A stretch of 64,000 nt of DNA from Mumia sp. ZJ1417 (lineage in GTDB: Bacteria; Actinomycetota; Actinomycetes; Propionibacteriales; Nocardioidaceae). The first letter of the stretch is position 1; each line of letters opens with the position of its first letter. Below the pieces are notes generated by a model that worked only from the letters and a program-made list of their open reading frames with translations, was not told the DNA's origin and made no database searches. Of the stretch, positions 21,517-31,086 are shown one piece after another. Location of the stretch: positions 3,286,001 to 3,350,000 of the forward strand of contig NZ_CP059901.1 of NCBI RefSeq assembly GCF_014127285.1, written 5' to 3'. The position numbers and the translations under genes are program-made.

Positions 21517-21579
21517 TGGCGCCAGACACCGACCCGGCAGCGCCCGACAGCGACCCGGGGGCGCCAGAAAGTGACCCGG
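21517..21579 (-). repeat. Three degenerate 21-bp units in inverted orientation
   Basis: Three consecutive 21-bp units end in GACCCGG and begin with a GGCGCC-like block. Their reverse complement starts CCGGGTC, and for the last unit CCGGGTCACTTTCTG, so they are inverted, diverged relatives of the nine units upstream. Confidence 0.6.
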
Positions 21580-21584
21580 GAAGG

Positions 21585-24002
21585 TTAGATCTTTTCGACC
21601 GGCGCGTAGCGCAGCAGCAGGCGCTTCACGCCCTCCGACCCGAAGTCGACCGAGGCCACCGCGCGGTCGCCGGCCCCCTCGAGCGCGACCACCGTGCCCA
21701 GACCGAAGGCGTCGTGCGAGACACGGTCGCCGGGCGCCAGGCTCGGGACGTCACGCTTCTCCTTGCTCGCCCGAGCAGCGCTGGCGGCGCGGATCGGCGT
21801 CGTGGTCCGGCGAGGCAGGTAGCCACCCGACCAGGTCGTCGTGTCGGACTCGGTGCGCTTCCAGTCGACGAGCTCGGCAGGAATCTCGTCGAGGAACCGC
21901 GACGGTGGGTTGTGGGACGGGGCGCCCCACGCGGAGCGTACGAGGGCGCGTGTCACGTAGAGGCGCTCCTCGGCGCGGGTGAGACCGACGTACGCGATCC
22001 GGCGCTCCTCCTCCATCTCCTTGGGGTCGCCCATCGATCGCATGTGCGGGAAGACGGACTCCTCGAGACCGGTGAGGAAGACGACGGGGAACTCCAGGCC
22101 CTTGGCCGAGTGCAGGGTCATGAGCGTGACCATGCCCTCGCCCGAGTCGGGGATCGAGTCGGCGTCCGCGACCAGCGCTACGCGCTCGAGGAAGGCCGCC
22201 ACCGATCCCGGGGCGAGCACCTCGTCGTCGAGGGGCTCGTCCTCGGTCTCGATCGGCGCGTCGGCCAGCGTGGCCGCGTCCGAGACGAACTCGCGCGCGA
22301 CGGCCACGAGCTCAGAGAGGTTCTCGACGCGGGCCTCGTCCTGCGGATCGGTGCTGTTCTCGAGCTCGTCGAGGTAGCCCGACCGTGCGAGCGTCGCCTC
22401 GAGCACGGCGTCGACGGGTTCGCCCGAGGCCGCCAGCTCCTGCAGCCCCTTCATGGTCTCGACGAAGGCGTTGATCTGCTTCAACGAGCGGGTCGCGATG
22501 CCGGGCGCCTCCTCGGCCCGCTGCAACGCCTCCCAGAAGGTGATCCGCAGACGATCGGCATACGCACCGACGACGGCCTCGGCCCGCTCGCCGATGCCAC
22601 GCTTGGGAGTGTTGAGGATGCGGCGCAGCGACACGGCATCAGCCGGGTTGACGAGGGCCCTCAGGTAGGCGATCGCGTCCTTGACCTCCTTGCGCTCGTA
22701 GAAGCGCACGCCCCCGACGACGCGGTAGGGCATGCCGACGCGGATGAACACCTCCTCGAACACACGCGACTGCGCGTTGGTCCGGTAGAACACGGCGACC
22801 TCGCCGGGCTTCGCGAGACCCTCGTCGGTCAGGCGGTCGACCTCGTCGGCGACGAACTGCGCCTCGGCGTGCTCGTCGTCCGCGACGTAGCCGACGATCA
22901 GCTCGCCCTTGCCCTGGGCTGACCAGAGATTCTTCTTCTTGCGGCCTTCGTTGCGCGCGATGACGGAGTTGGCCGCGTCGAGGATCGACTGGGTCGAGCG
23001 GTAGTTCTGCTCGAGCAGGATCGTCGTCGCCGTCGGGAAGTCGGCCTCGAACTCGAGGATGTTGCGGATGTTGGCCCCGCGGAACGCATAGATCGACTGG
23101 TCGGAGTCACCGACGACGAGAAGATCGGTATCAGGCTCGGTGCACAGCTCGCGAATCAGGACGTACTGGGCGTGGTTGGTGTCCTGGTACTCGTCGACCA
23201 GCACGTGCCGGAACCGGCGCCGATAGACGTCGGCGACGTCGGGGAACGCCTGGAACAGGTGGACCGTCGTCATGATCAGGTCGTCGAAGTCCATCGCGTT
23301 GGAGGCCCGCAGTCGCTCCTGGTAGGCCGTGTAGGCCCGCGCATACGCCCGTTCGGTGTCGTTGTGCGCCTTGGAGGCGGCCTGCTCGTGGTCGACGAGC
23401 TCGTTCTTGAAGTTCGAGACCCAGTTGAGGACGCCACGCGGCGGGAAGCGCTTGGGGTCGAGCTCGAGGTCTCGGCACACCTGCGTCATCAGCCGCTTTG
23501 AGTCGGCGGCGTCGTAGATCGTGAAGGTCGACGTGTAGCCGAGGCGCTGGGCCTCCTTGCGGAGGATCCGCACGCATGCGGAGTGGAACGTGCTCACCCA
23601 CATCAGCCTCGAGCGCCCGCCGACGTACTCCTCGACGCGCTTGCGCATCTCGGCTGCGGCCTTGTTGGTGAAGGTGATCGCGAGGATCGAGCCGGGATGC
23701 ACGCGGTGCTGGGAGATCATCCACGCGATACGGCGGGTGAGCACGCGGGTCTTGCCCGAGCCTGCGCCGGCGACGACCAGCAGGGGCCCACCGGTATGGG
23801 TCACCGCCGCGCGCTGGGGCTCGTTGAGCCCGGCCAGCAGGCGATCGGCGTCAGCCTGGCGGCGCGCCTCGATCTCCTCGTCGCTCGGGCGGTCGTGACC
23901 GCCGCCTCCTCCGGTGTCGGAGAAGGCATGGGACGTACGGAGGTCGCCAGAGCGTCGCTCGGACGGCATCCGGTCGGGGGGCACGGGGAACGAGAGGCTC
24001 AT
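21585..24002 (-). CDS. pcrA: ATP-dependent DNA helicase PcrA/UvrD
   Basis: An SF1A 3'-5' helicase for repair and replication restart. With the ATG at 24002 it has 805 aa. Motifs are the Q-motif LNEPQRAAV, Walker A AGAGSGKT, VDEYQDTN (motif II), GDSDQSIYAFRGA (III), QNYRST (IV) and VTLMTLHSAKGLEFPVVF (V). The C-terminus ends in a KOW/Tudor-like DRVSHDAFGLGTVVALEG, which in PcrA contacts RNA polymerase. The first 50 residues form a variable leader, so a start further in is possible. Confidence 0.96.
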   Translation of the reverse strand: MSLSFPVPPDRMPSERRSGDLRTSHAFSDTGGGGGHDRPSDEEIEARRQADADRLLAGLNEPQRAAVTHTGGPLLVVAGAGSGKTRVLTRRIAWMISQHRVHPGSILAITFTNKAAAEMRKRVEEYVGGRSRLMWVSTFHSACVRILRKEAQRLGYTSTFTIYDAADSKRLMTQVCRDLELDPKRFPPRGVLNWVSNFKNELVDHEQAASKAHNDTERAYARAYTAYQERLRASNAMDFDDLIMTTVHLFQAFPDVADVYRRRFRHVLVDEYQDTNHAQYVLIRELCTEPDTDLLVVGDSDQSIYAFRGANIRNILEFEADFPTATTILLEQNYRSTQSILDAANSVIARNEGRKKKNLWSAQGKGELIVGYVADDEHAEAQFVADEVDRLTDEGLAKPGEVAVFYRTNAQSRVFEEVFIRVGMPYRVVGGVRFYERKEVKDAIAYLRALVNPADAVSLRRILNTPKRGIGERAEAVVGAYADRLRITFWEALQRAEEAPGIATRSLKQINAFVETMKGLQELAASGEPVDAVLEATLARSGYLDELENSTDPQDEARVENLSELVAVAREFVSDAATLADAPIETEDEPLDDEVLAPGSVAAFLERVALVADADSIPDSGEGMVTLMTLHSAKGLEFPVVFLTGLEESVFPHMRSMGDPKEMEEERRIAYVGLTRAEERLYVTRALVRSAWGAPSHNPPSRFLDEIPAELVDWKRTESDTTTWSGGYLPRRTTTPIRAASAARASKEKRDVPSLAPGDRVSHDAFGLGTVVALEGAGDRAVASVDFGSEGVKRLLLRYAPVEKI

Positions 24003-24070
24003 CGGGTCCCAGCCTACGGGTGCCCTCGGACATCGGCGGAGGCCGTTCATCACCTGTGGAGACCAGGTCC

Positions 24071-24097
24071 GAACTATTCTGGGGGTGCGGGTAGTTC
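24071..24097 (+). promoter_or_regulatory. Dyad overlapping the -10 of the gntR gene
   Basis: GAACTA (24071-24076) and TAGTTC (24092-24097) are inverted repeats 15 bp apart, and a -10 (TATTCT, 24075-24080) overlaps the left half. The layout fits autorepression by the GntR protein encoded next, because YtrA-type members bind long, widely spaced dyads. Confidence 0.45.
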
Positions 24098-24118
24098 GCC
24101 ACCCAGAGGGAGCCAGAC

Positions 24119-24508
24119 GTGAGTACCACCGTCGACCCTGCATCGCGTATGCAGATCGTGGTCGACCACGACGCCACCGAACCGCCGTACGAGCAGGTCC
24201 GGCGACAGGTCGCGGCCCAGGCCGCCGACGGCACGCTGGGCCCTGGGGCCCGCATCCCGACCGTACGCGCGCTCGCGGACACTCTCGGCCTGGCAGTCAA
24301 CACGGTGGCAAAGGCATATCGCGTGCTCGAGGCCGAGGGCGTTGTGGAGACGCTCGGACGCCGCGGGACGTTCATCCGGTCCCGCACGCTCACCCCCGAC
24401 GCATCGGAGGCCGCGGGCACGGCCGCCGACGCCTACGTGGCTCAGCTGCGCCGCCTCGGCCTCGCCCGCAGCGAGGCGATCCGGCTGATCGAGGACCGCT
24501 GGCCCTGA
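24119..24508 (+). CDS. GntR family transcriptional regulator, YtrA-like
   Basis: A short GntR protein of 129 aa. The winged helix comes with EPPYEQVRRQVAAQ, ARIPTVRALADTLGLAVNTV and AKAYRVLEAEGVVETLGRRG. Only about 45 residues follow, so there is no ligand-binding FCD or UTRA domain. This is the pattern of the YtrA subfamily, whose genes usually precede an ABC transporter, as here. The GTG start has a GAGGGAG site. It likely represses itself and the transporter genes. Confidence 0.85.
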   Translation: MSTTVDPASRMQIVVDHDATEPPYEQVRRQVAAQAADGTLGPGARIPTVRALADTLGLAVNTVAKAYRVLEAEGVVETLGRRGTFIRSRTLTPDASEAAGTAADAYVAQLRRLGLARSEAIRLIEDRWP

Positions 24509-24584
24509 TCGGCGCACGCCGGGCCGCCCGACGTGGTGCGCGGACTGACAGCGACTTGACAGCGCTTCCCCGCACCGTGGAGGC

Positions 24585-25565
24585 ATGAATCACGCCATCC
24601 ATGCCGAAGGGCTCACGAAGCGCTTCGGAGACACCCAGGCCCTTGACGGTGTCGACCTCACTGTCCCGGAGGGGACCGTTCTCGGCGTACTCGGACCGAA
24701 CGGCGCCGGCAAGACGACGGCCGTCCGCGTCCTCGCGACGCTGCTGCGCGCCGACAGCGGGCACGCGACGGTCGCCGGGTACGACGTGGCGCGTCAGCCG
24801 GGCGAGGTCCGCCGCGCGATCGGTCTGACCGGGCAGTACGCCTCGGTGGACCAGGCCTTGACGGCCCGCGAGAACCTCGTGCTCGTCGGGCGTCTCCTCG
24901 ATCTCCCCCGCCGCAGCGCCGTACGACGTGCCGCCGAGCTTCTCGAGCAGTTCGGCCTCACCGGCGCCGCCGACCGCCGCGCCGTGACGTACTCGGGCGG
25001 CATGCGCCGCCGCCTCGATCTCGCGGCCAGTCTTGTCGGCAGGCCCCAGGTGATCTTCCTCGACGAACCGACGACCGGCCTCGACCCCAGCAAGCGCGAC
25101 GACATGTGGAACGTCGTACGAGGCCTCACCGAGGCGGGAACCACGGTCCTTCTGACCACCCAGTACCTCGAGGAGGCCGACGCCCTCGCCGACCGGATCT
25201 CCGTCATCGACCACGGCCGCGTGATAGCGGAGGGGACGCCGCACGAGCTCAAGGCGCTGGTCGGCGGCCGGACGCTCCAGGTCCGCCCGTCCGACCCGGA
25301 CCGCCTCGCCGAGGTGGCCGCCCTGCTGCACCGTGTCGCCGACCGCCCGGTCGACGAGCCGCAGCTCGGCACGATCGGCGTTCCGGTGGAGGACGACGCC
25401 GTGCTCACCACGGTGGTGCGCGCGCTCGACGAGCGCGGCATCGCCGTCACCGAGCTCACCCTCACGCTCCCCGACCTCGACGAGGTCTTCTTCGCCCTCA
25501 CCGGCAGGTCCACGTCTCCCGACACCTCCGTCCTCCCTTCTGACGACAAGGAGCTGGTCCGATGA
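24585..25565 (+). CDS. DrrA-type ABC transporter ATP-binding protein
   Basis: The ATPase of an exporter of the daunorubicin-resistance (DrrA) type, 326 aa. Walker A is GPNGAGKTT (37-45), the signature YSGGMRRRLDLAASL, Walker B VIFLDEPTTGLDP; the C-terminal third with LTLPDLDEVFFALTGR is typical of DrrA. TTGACA (24556-24561) could be a -35. It overlaps the permease gene by ATGA. The substrate is unknown: hydrophobic drugs or lipids are the usual cargo. Confidence 0.9.
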   Translation: MNHAIHAEGLTKRFGDTQALDGVDLTVPEGTVLGVLGPNGAGKTTAVRVLATLLRADSGHATVAGYDVARQPGEVRRAIGLTGQYASVDQALTARENLVLVGRLLDLPRRSAVRRAAELLEQFGLTGAADRRAVTYSGGMRRRLDLAASLVGRPQVIFLDEPTTGLDPSKRDDMWNVVRGLTEAGTTVLLTTQYLEEADALADRISVIDHGRVIAEGTPHELKALVGGRTLQVRPSDPDRLAEVAALLHRVADRPVDEPQLGTIGVPVEDDAVLTTVVRALDERGIAVTELTLTLPDLDEVFFALTGRSTSPDTSVLPSDDKELVR

Positions 25566-26362
25566 GCACCCCCATCGCGGTCCCTGCCCGTACGGAGTCG
25601 GCGGCGTTTCCGCTGGTCCGTCACAGCGCAGCGCTGGCCGGGCGGGCGCTGAAGAAGATGCGCCGGACGCCAGAGCAGTTCTTCGACGTGACGTTCCAGC
25701 CGATCCTCATGATCGTCGTGTTCGTCTACCTGTTCGGAGGGGCGATCTCGGGGTCGACCCAGGACTATCTCCAGTTCGTCCTGCCGGGCCTGATGGCGCA
25801 GTCGGTGCTCCTCAGCACGGTCTCGATCGGAGTCAACCTCAACACCGACATCAAGGAGGGGGTGTTCGACCGCTTCCGGTCGCTGCCGATCCCCCGCGCC
25901 GCCCCGCTGGTCGGCGCGGTCGCGGCCGAGGGCGTGCGGTACGCGACGTCGATCGCGGTGACCCTCGGCTTCGGGTACGCGATCGGCTACCGGGCGACCA
26001 CGAACGTATGGTCCGTCCTCGGCGGCTGCGCGCTCGTGCTGCTCGTCGCCTGGGCCCTGTGCTGGATCGCGGTCTTCCTCGGCATGGTGCTGCGCGAGGC
26101 GGGCTCGGTGCAGGGCATCGGGTTCCTCGTGCTCTTCCCGCTCACCTTCGGCTCCAGCATGTTCGTCGACCCCGAGACGATGCCGAGCTGGCTCCAGGCC
26201 TGGGTCGACCTGAACCCGGTGACCCACCTGACGGACTCCGTACGAGGTCTGTTCACCGGCGGCGCGGAGGCGGGTGACGTCACAATCACGGTCGTGATGG
26301 CGGTCGCGATCACCGCCGTGTTCGCGCCGTTGGCCGTACGGGCCTACCGCCGCAAGGCCTGA
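25562..26362 (+). CDS. DrrB-type ABC transporter permease
   Basis: An ABC-2 permease of 266 aa with six membrane helices. DVTFQPILMIVVFVYLFGGAI and the domain end with VTHLTDSVRGLFTGG are typical of DrrB proteins. It pairs with the ATPase encoded upstream through a 4-bp overlap and ends 12 bp from the convergent regulator gene; I see no hairpin in that short gap. Confidence 0.9.
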   Translation: MSTPIAVPARTESAAFPLVRHSAALAGRALKKMRRTPEQFFDVTFQPILMIVVFVYLFGGAISGSTQDYLQFVLPGLMAQSVLLSTVSIGVNLNTDIKEGVFDRFRSLPIPRAAPLVGAVAAEGVRYATSIAVTLGFGYAIGYRATTNVWSVLGGCALVLLVAWALCWIAVFLGMVLREAGSVQGIGFLVLFPLTFGSSMFVDPETMPSWLQAWVDLNPVTHLTDSVRGLFTGGAEAGDVTITVVMAVAITAVFAPLAVRAYRRKA

Positions 26363-26374
26363 GCGTCCTTCGGC

Positions 26375-29300
26375 TCACTCCGGCAGGGCGAGGTCGAGGG
26401 CGTCGTCGCGTGAGAGCGCGGCGCCCTCGGCGAACGCCGCTTCGTAACGATCGTGGCCGAGAGCGGCGATCAGCTCCGGGGCGAGCCTGGCCGCAGTGAC
26501 GTTGCCGAGGTCCTCGGCGCCACGGATCTGACGCGCCGCACCAAGCTGGCGTGCGGCGAGCTCGTGGCGTCCGCCGTGCGCGGTGAGCACCGCCGCCGCT
26601 GTCGCCACGATCGCAGCGATCGGCATGTCGTGCGAGCGCCGGGCTTCTGCGGCAGCGCGACCGAGCCACGTGCGTGAGAGAGCCTCGTCGTACGGCAGGA
26701 CCGCGATCACCGCGGTGCTGAGGACGATCGCGCGGAACTGCGGGGCCTGGAACGGTACGGCGTCGACCTGGGCGACCAACGTGGTCGCGAGGCGCCGCGC
26801 GGTCTCAGGGTCCCCGCCGCAGCGCTCGAGCTCCACCTGAGCCACGCGCGCGTACAGCTCGGTGTCGCGATAGCCCGCCCGTCTCGCCTCCTGCGCGGCA
26901 TCCTCCAGCTCGCGCCGGAGCGCTTCCACCTCGTCGGGCGCGTGCGCGAGGATGAGCGACAGGGCGGCTCGGCGCGTCCGAAGCTGGAGCGCGTCGCGGT
27001 CCGCGCCGAGCGCACTCATCAGTGCGGCGGCCGCGTGCAGGTGAGTTCGCGCGTCGCCGAAGCGTCCCGCACGCTCGTACGCCGAAGCGACGGTGGACTC
27101 CCCCATCGCCTGCCCCCAGCGGTCGCCGACCTCACGGAACCCGTCGAGCGCGTCGGCGAGGTCGTCGTGGTCACCGGCGGTGGCGGCGCCGGCATTGTCC
27201 TGCCAGGCGAGCCTGAGAAACCGCGTGGCCGAGCGCACCCACGGGTCCGGGTGCTCGAGCCCTGCGGACAGGTCGACGCCGCCCACGTCGCACCTGCCCG
27301 CATCCGCACCGGACCCGAACCGCGCGAACAGATCGTCCGTGAGCAGGATGAGGGTGATGGTCGGCGACTCGCGGTCCAGCTCCGGGTCGCGCCGCAGCTC
27401 AGCGATCCGCTCCGACAGAGCGACGCGGTCGCTCGTCGGCGCCGGCTCGTCCAGCACGGCGACGAGACGCATCGCCACGCACACCAGCTCCGGCGTGGCC
27501 GGCAACGTCCCGTGCATCGCGAGCACGCGACCGGCGAGCTCGGCGATCTCGTCGTGCTGGCCGCGCAGCGAGAAGTACCACGCGAGGTCGGCCGTGAGCC
27601 AGGCCGCAGACTCGCCGTCCCCGGTGTCGACGGCGTACGCCAACGCGGTGAGGAGGTTGCCGCGCTCGTCGTCGAGGACCGCGAGCGCGTCGAGCTGGTC
27701 GGCCCGGCGCAGCTGCGGCTCCAGGTCGTGGGCGAGGCGGCGGAAGTACGCGAGGTGGTCACGCCGGACGCCGTCGGCCACGCCGCGTTCCACGAGGCGG
27801 TCGGCGCCGTACTCCCGCAGCGTCTCCAGCATCCGGAACCGCGGTTCGCCGAGGTTGTCCGCGACGGGGGTAAGGAGCGACTTGTCGGCGAGGGCCGTGA
27901 GCAGGTCGAGGGCGCTGGCCGCATCTGTCCCGGCGATCGCGGCCGCGGCAGGGACGGAGATGCCTGCAGGGAAGACCGCAAGCCGTTCGGCGAGCCTGCG
28001 CTCGTCCTCGTCGAGGAGGTCCCAGCTCCACTCGACGACCGCCCGCAACGTCCGGTGCCGGGGCAGTGCCGTACGGCTTCCGCCGGTGAGCAGCCGGAAC
28101 CGGTCGCCGAGTCTTGCGGCGATCTGCGGCGCGGTGAGGCTGCGCAGCCGGGCGGCAGCGAGCTCGAGCGCGAGCGGCTGCCCGTCGAGGCGTCGGCAGA
28201 TCTCGAGCGCCGCCGGCAGCGTCGCGTCGTCGAGCACGAACCCCGGGCACGCCGCCTGCGCGCGCTGGACGAACAGGTCGACCGCGCTGTGCTCCAGCGC
28301 CTCGCGTGGAGTGGACTCGCCCCCGGGGACGTCGAGCGAGACCACCGGGAGCACGACCTCGCCCAGCAGGTCGAGCGGCTCTCGGCTGGTCGCGATCACC
28401 CGCAGCTCCGGCAACGCCTGGAGGAGGACCTCCACGATGACAGCGACGTCCGCGACGAGGTGCTCGCAGTTGTCGGCGACAAGCACCACGCGCCGTCCCG
28501 CCAACGCCTCGACCAGACGCGTGCGGTCGTCACCGCGCCGCTCGGTCGGCCGGTCGAGCACGACCACCTCGCGGAGGTCGAGCGCACCGACCAGGGCGTC
28601 GAGGATGTCGGCAGGATCGGTCACGGAGGCGAGTTCGACCATCCAGGTGCCGTCGGGGTAGGCCGAGGCGATCCCTGTCGCCGTCTCGACCGCGAGGCGG
28701 GTCTTGCCGGCTCCCCCGGGCCCGACGAGGGTGACGAGGCGGTGCGACGCAACGAGCTGCGCGAGCTCGGCGACAGCCGCGTCACGTCCGACGAAGCTGG
28801 TCAAGGCGGTCCGCAGGTTCGTCCGTACGCGGGTCGCCGCCGGCGCAGGCCCGGTGACGTCGCCGGCGAGCATGGCGCGATGGAGCTCCCGTGCCGCAGG
28901 GGACGGGTCCAGCCCCAGGTCGTCGACCAGACCGGTACGCATCCGCTCGTACGCCGCGAGCGCGTCGGCGGTGCGGCCGGTCGCGGCGAGCACCCGCATG
29001 AGCGCCGTCCAGAGCCGCTCCCGGTACGGGTGGGCGTCGACGAGCGCCGTCAGCTCGGCGACGACGCCCGCCGCGTCGTACCGACCGCTCGTGACCTCCG
29101 ACTCGAGACTCTCCTCGTGGACGGCGAGCCTGCGCTCTTCGAGCGCGGCCGCCGCCGGGCCTGCGAACGGCACGTCCTCGAGCCCTTCGAGCGCACGCCC
29201 GGTCCACACCGCCAGCGCCTCGCGCCCCCGCCCTGCACGGGCGAGACGATCGAACCGGTAGGCGTCGACGTCCTCCGCGACCACGGCGAGGCGATAGCCC

Positions 29301-29557
29301 GTCCCGTTCGAGGCCAGTGCGCCCTCCGGCAGCCGGGCCCGGGCGCGCGAGACGACGGACTGCAGCGCGTTGTGCGCGTGGCGTGGAGGCGTGTCGCCCC
29401 AGAGGTCGTCGACGAGGACCTGCGTCGCGACCGGGTGGGGCGCTGCGAGGGCGAGCCGGGCGACGAGCGCGCGGTTGCGCGGCCCCCCGAGATCGACCCG
29501 CTCACCGTCGAGGACGACCGTGACCGGGCCGAGAAGCTGAACCTGCACGAGGTCCAT
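26375..29557 (-). CDS. Large BTAD/AfsR-type transcriptional regulator with NB-ARC-like ATPase
   Basis: A 1060-aa STAND-type regulator. Residues 1-95 form an OmpR-like winged helix (LLGPVTVVLDGERVDLGGPR), 95-235 the BTAD helical domain (EERRLAVHEESLE, TGRTADALAAYERMR), and 250-550 an ATPase with Walker A GPGGAGKT (279-286), Walker B VVLVADNCEHL and ATSREPL. The rest is TPR-like helical. Such proteins control secondary metabolism or stress genes; the target cannot be inferred. It is 16 bp downstream of zwf and convergent with the DrrAB genes. Confidence 0.88.
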   Translation of the reverse strand: MDLVQVQLLGPVTVVLDGERVDLGGPRNRALVARLALAAPHPVATQVLVDDLWGDTPPRHAHNALQSVVSRARARLPEGALASNGTGYRLAVVAEDVDAYRFDRLARAGRGREALAVWTGRALEGLEDVPFAGPAAAALEERRLAVHEESLESEVTSGRYDAAGVVAELTALVDAHPYRERLWTALMRVLAATGRTADALAAYERMRTGLVDDLGLDPSPAARELHRAMLAGDVTGPAPAATRVRTNLRTALTSFVGRDAAVAELAQLVASHRLVTLVGPGGAGKTRLAVETATGIASAYPDGTWMVELASVTDPADILDALVGALDLREVVVLDRPTERRGDDRTRLVEALAGRRVVLVADNCEHLVADVAVIVEVLLQALPELRVIATSREPLDLLGEVVLPVVSLDVPGGESTPREALEHSAVDLFVQRAQAACPGFVLDDATLPAALEICRRLDGQPLALELAAARLRSLTAPQIAARLGDRFRLLTGGSRTALPRHRTLRAVVEWSWDLLDEDERRLAERLAVFPAGISVPAAAAIAGTDAASALDLLTALADKSLLTPVADNLGEPRFRMLETLREYGADRLVERGVADGVRRDHLAYFRRLAHDLEPQLRRADQLDALAVLDDERGNLLTALAYAVDTGDGESAAWLTADLAWYFSLRGQHDEIAELAGRVLAMHGTLPATPELVCVAMRLVAVLDEPAPTSDRVALSERIAELRRDPELDRESPTITLILLTDDLFARFGSGADAGRCDVGGVDLSAGLEHPDPWVRSATRFLRLAWQDNAGAATAGDHDDLADALDGFREVGDRWGQAMGESTVASAYERAGRFGDARTHLHAAAALMSALGADRDALQLRTRRAALSLILAHAPDEVEALRRELEDAAQEARRAGYRDTELYARVAQVELERCGGDPETARRLATTLVAQVDAVPFQAPQFRAIVLSTAVIAVLPYDEALSRTWLGRAAAEARRSHDMPIAAIVATAAAVLTAHGGRHELAARQLGAARQIRGAEDLGNVTAARLAPELIAALGHDRYEAAFAEGAALSRDDALDLALPE

Positions 29558-29573
29558 CCTGCACCCGGCGCCG

Positions 29574-31004
29574 TTAGACCTTCTTCTCCCGCCAGGGCCG
29601 CTCGAACGGCAACCGCCACGCGTGCGGCGCGATCAGCTGGTGGATCGCGTTCGGTCCCCAGGACCCGGCCGGATAGACCCGTACGGGCGGCGGGTGGTCG
29701 AGCAGCTGCTGCGAGAGGCCCCACAGCCGCTCAATGCCGTCGGCGGTGGTGAACAGCGTGTGGTCGCCGCGCATCGCGTCGTAGATCAGCCGCTCGTACG
29801 CCTCGAGCGCCGACACCGCGCCCGGATCCTCGTGGAACGAGAACTGCATCGAGTACTTGTCCATGCGCATCCCGTGCCCGGGCTTCTTGCCGTAGAACGA
29901 CAGCGACAGCCGGGCACGATCAGCGAGGTCGAACGTCAGGTGGTCCGGGCCCTGCGCGCCGACGCCCGACCCCTCGGGGAACATGCTCTTCGGCGGCTCG
30001 CGGAACGCGATCGAGATGATCCGCGCGCCCTCGGCGAGCTTCTTGCCCGTACGGAGGTAGAACGGCACGCCGGCCCACCGCCAGTTGTCGATCCAGCAGC
30101 GCAGCGCGATGAACGTCTCGGTGTCGGAGTCGTCGAAGACGTCGGGCTCCTCGCGGTAACCGGCGTACTGACCGCGGACGACGTCGGCGGGCTCGATCGG
30201 CAGCATCGAACGGAAGACTTTGTTCTTCTCCTCCGTGATCGCGTAAGGGGCGAGCGCGGTCGGCGGCTCCATCGCGACGAAGCCCAGCACCTGGAAGAGG
30301 TGCGTGACGACCATGTCCTTGTAGGCGCCCGTCTGCTCGTAGAAGCCGATGCGCCCGCCCAGGCCGAGGGTCTCGGGCACGTCGATCTGGACGTGGTCGA
30401 TGTGGTTGCGGTTCCAGATGGGCTCGAAGAGTCCGTTGGCGAAGCGGAAGGCGAGGATGTTCTGCGCCGCTTCCTTGCCCAGGAAGTGGTCGATGCGGAA
30501 GATCTGGTCCTCGCGGAACACCTCGTGCAGGGCGGCGTTGAGACGACGCGCCGACGCCAGGTCAGTGCCGAACGGCTTCTCCATGATGATCCGCGAGCGT
30601 GCCGCCAGGCCCGCCTCGTCGATCTCGTGGACGACCGCCAGCGCCGCCTTGGGAGGCACGCTCAGGTAGTGCAGGAGCTGCGGCTGCCCTCCGACCTCGG
30701 CCTCCGCCCGGTGGACGACCGTCGCGAGCGTGTCCGCGCCACCGTCGCCGGGCGCCCAGCGCAGCAGGGCCGCGAAGTCGGCCCACGCCTCATCCGTCGG
30801 CGAGGGCTTGCTGAACTCATCGACGGCGTCACGGGCGAGCGTACGGAACTTGTCGAGGTCCATCTCGTCGAGAGAGGTGCCGACGATCCGCGCGTTCGGG
30901 AGCAGGCCAGCCTGCCAGAGGTGGAGCAGCCCCGGGAGCAGCTTGCGGCGTGCGAGGTCCCCGGTCGCCCCGAAGAGCACGATGACGTACGGCTGCGACT
31001 CCAT
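29574..31004 (-). CDS. zwf: Glucose-6-phosphate dehydrogenase
   Basis: Zwf makes 6-phosphogluconolactone and NADPH. The 476-aa protein begins with the Rossmann motif VIVLFGATGDLARRKLLPGL and contains the active site FRIDHFLGKEAAQNI and IIMEKPFGTDL. The ATG at 31004 is the natural start; the frame remains open upstream through the intergenic palindrome. It stands alone, without tkt, tal or opcA next to it, which are the usual actinobacterial partners, and may be a second zwf copy. It may be co-transcribed with the BTAD regulator. Confidence 0.94.
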   Translation of the reverse strand: MESQPYVIVLFGATGDLARRKLLPGLLHLWQAGLLPNARIVGTSLDEMDLDKFRTLARDAVDEFSKPSPTDEAWADFAALLRWAPGDGGADTLATVVHRAEAEVGGQPQLLHYLSVPPKAALAVVHEIDEAGLAARSRIIMEKPFGTDLASARRLNAALHEVFREDQIFRIDHFLGKEAAQNILAFRFANGLFEPIWNRNHIDHVQIDVPETLGLGGRIGFYEQTGAYKDMVVTHLFQVLGFVAMEPPTALAPYAITEEKNKVFRSMLPIEPADVVRGQYAGYREEPDVFDDSDTETFIALRCWIDNWRWAGVPFYLRTGKKLAEGARIISIAFREPPKSMFPEGSGVGAQGPDHLTFDLADRARLSLSFYGKKPGHGMRMDKYSMQFSFHEDPGAVSALEAYERLIYDAMRGDHTLFTTADGIERLWGLSQQLLDHPPPVRVYPAGSWGPNAIHQLIAPHAWRLPFERPWREKKV

Positions 31005-31086
31005 GCGGTTCAGCGTAGTGCGACAGGACGCCGGTGGTGGGGCGAGCCTGACGGGCACAGTGATCTGGCTCACAGTCGTGCCGCCT

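Noticed and set aside
20141-21529. 462-aa frame on the minus strand beginning with SDPAPAG repeats
   Set aside because: The repeats come from the 21-bp minisatellite and the rest is antisense to the M23 peptidase gene.
26942-29752. 936-aa open frame on the plus strand
   Set aside because: It is antisense to the BTAD regulator, whose domains are clear. Arg/Glu-rich composition is typical of shadow frames in GC-rich DNA.
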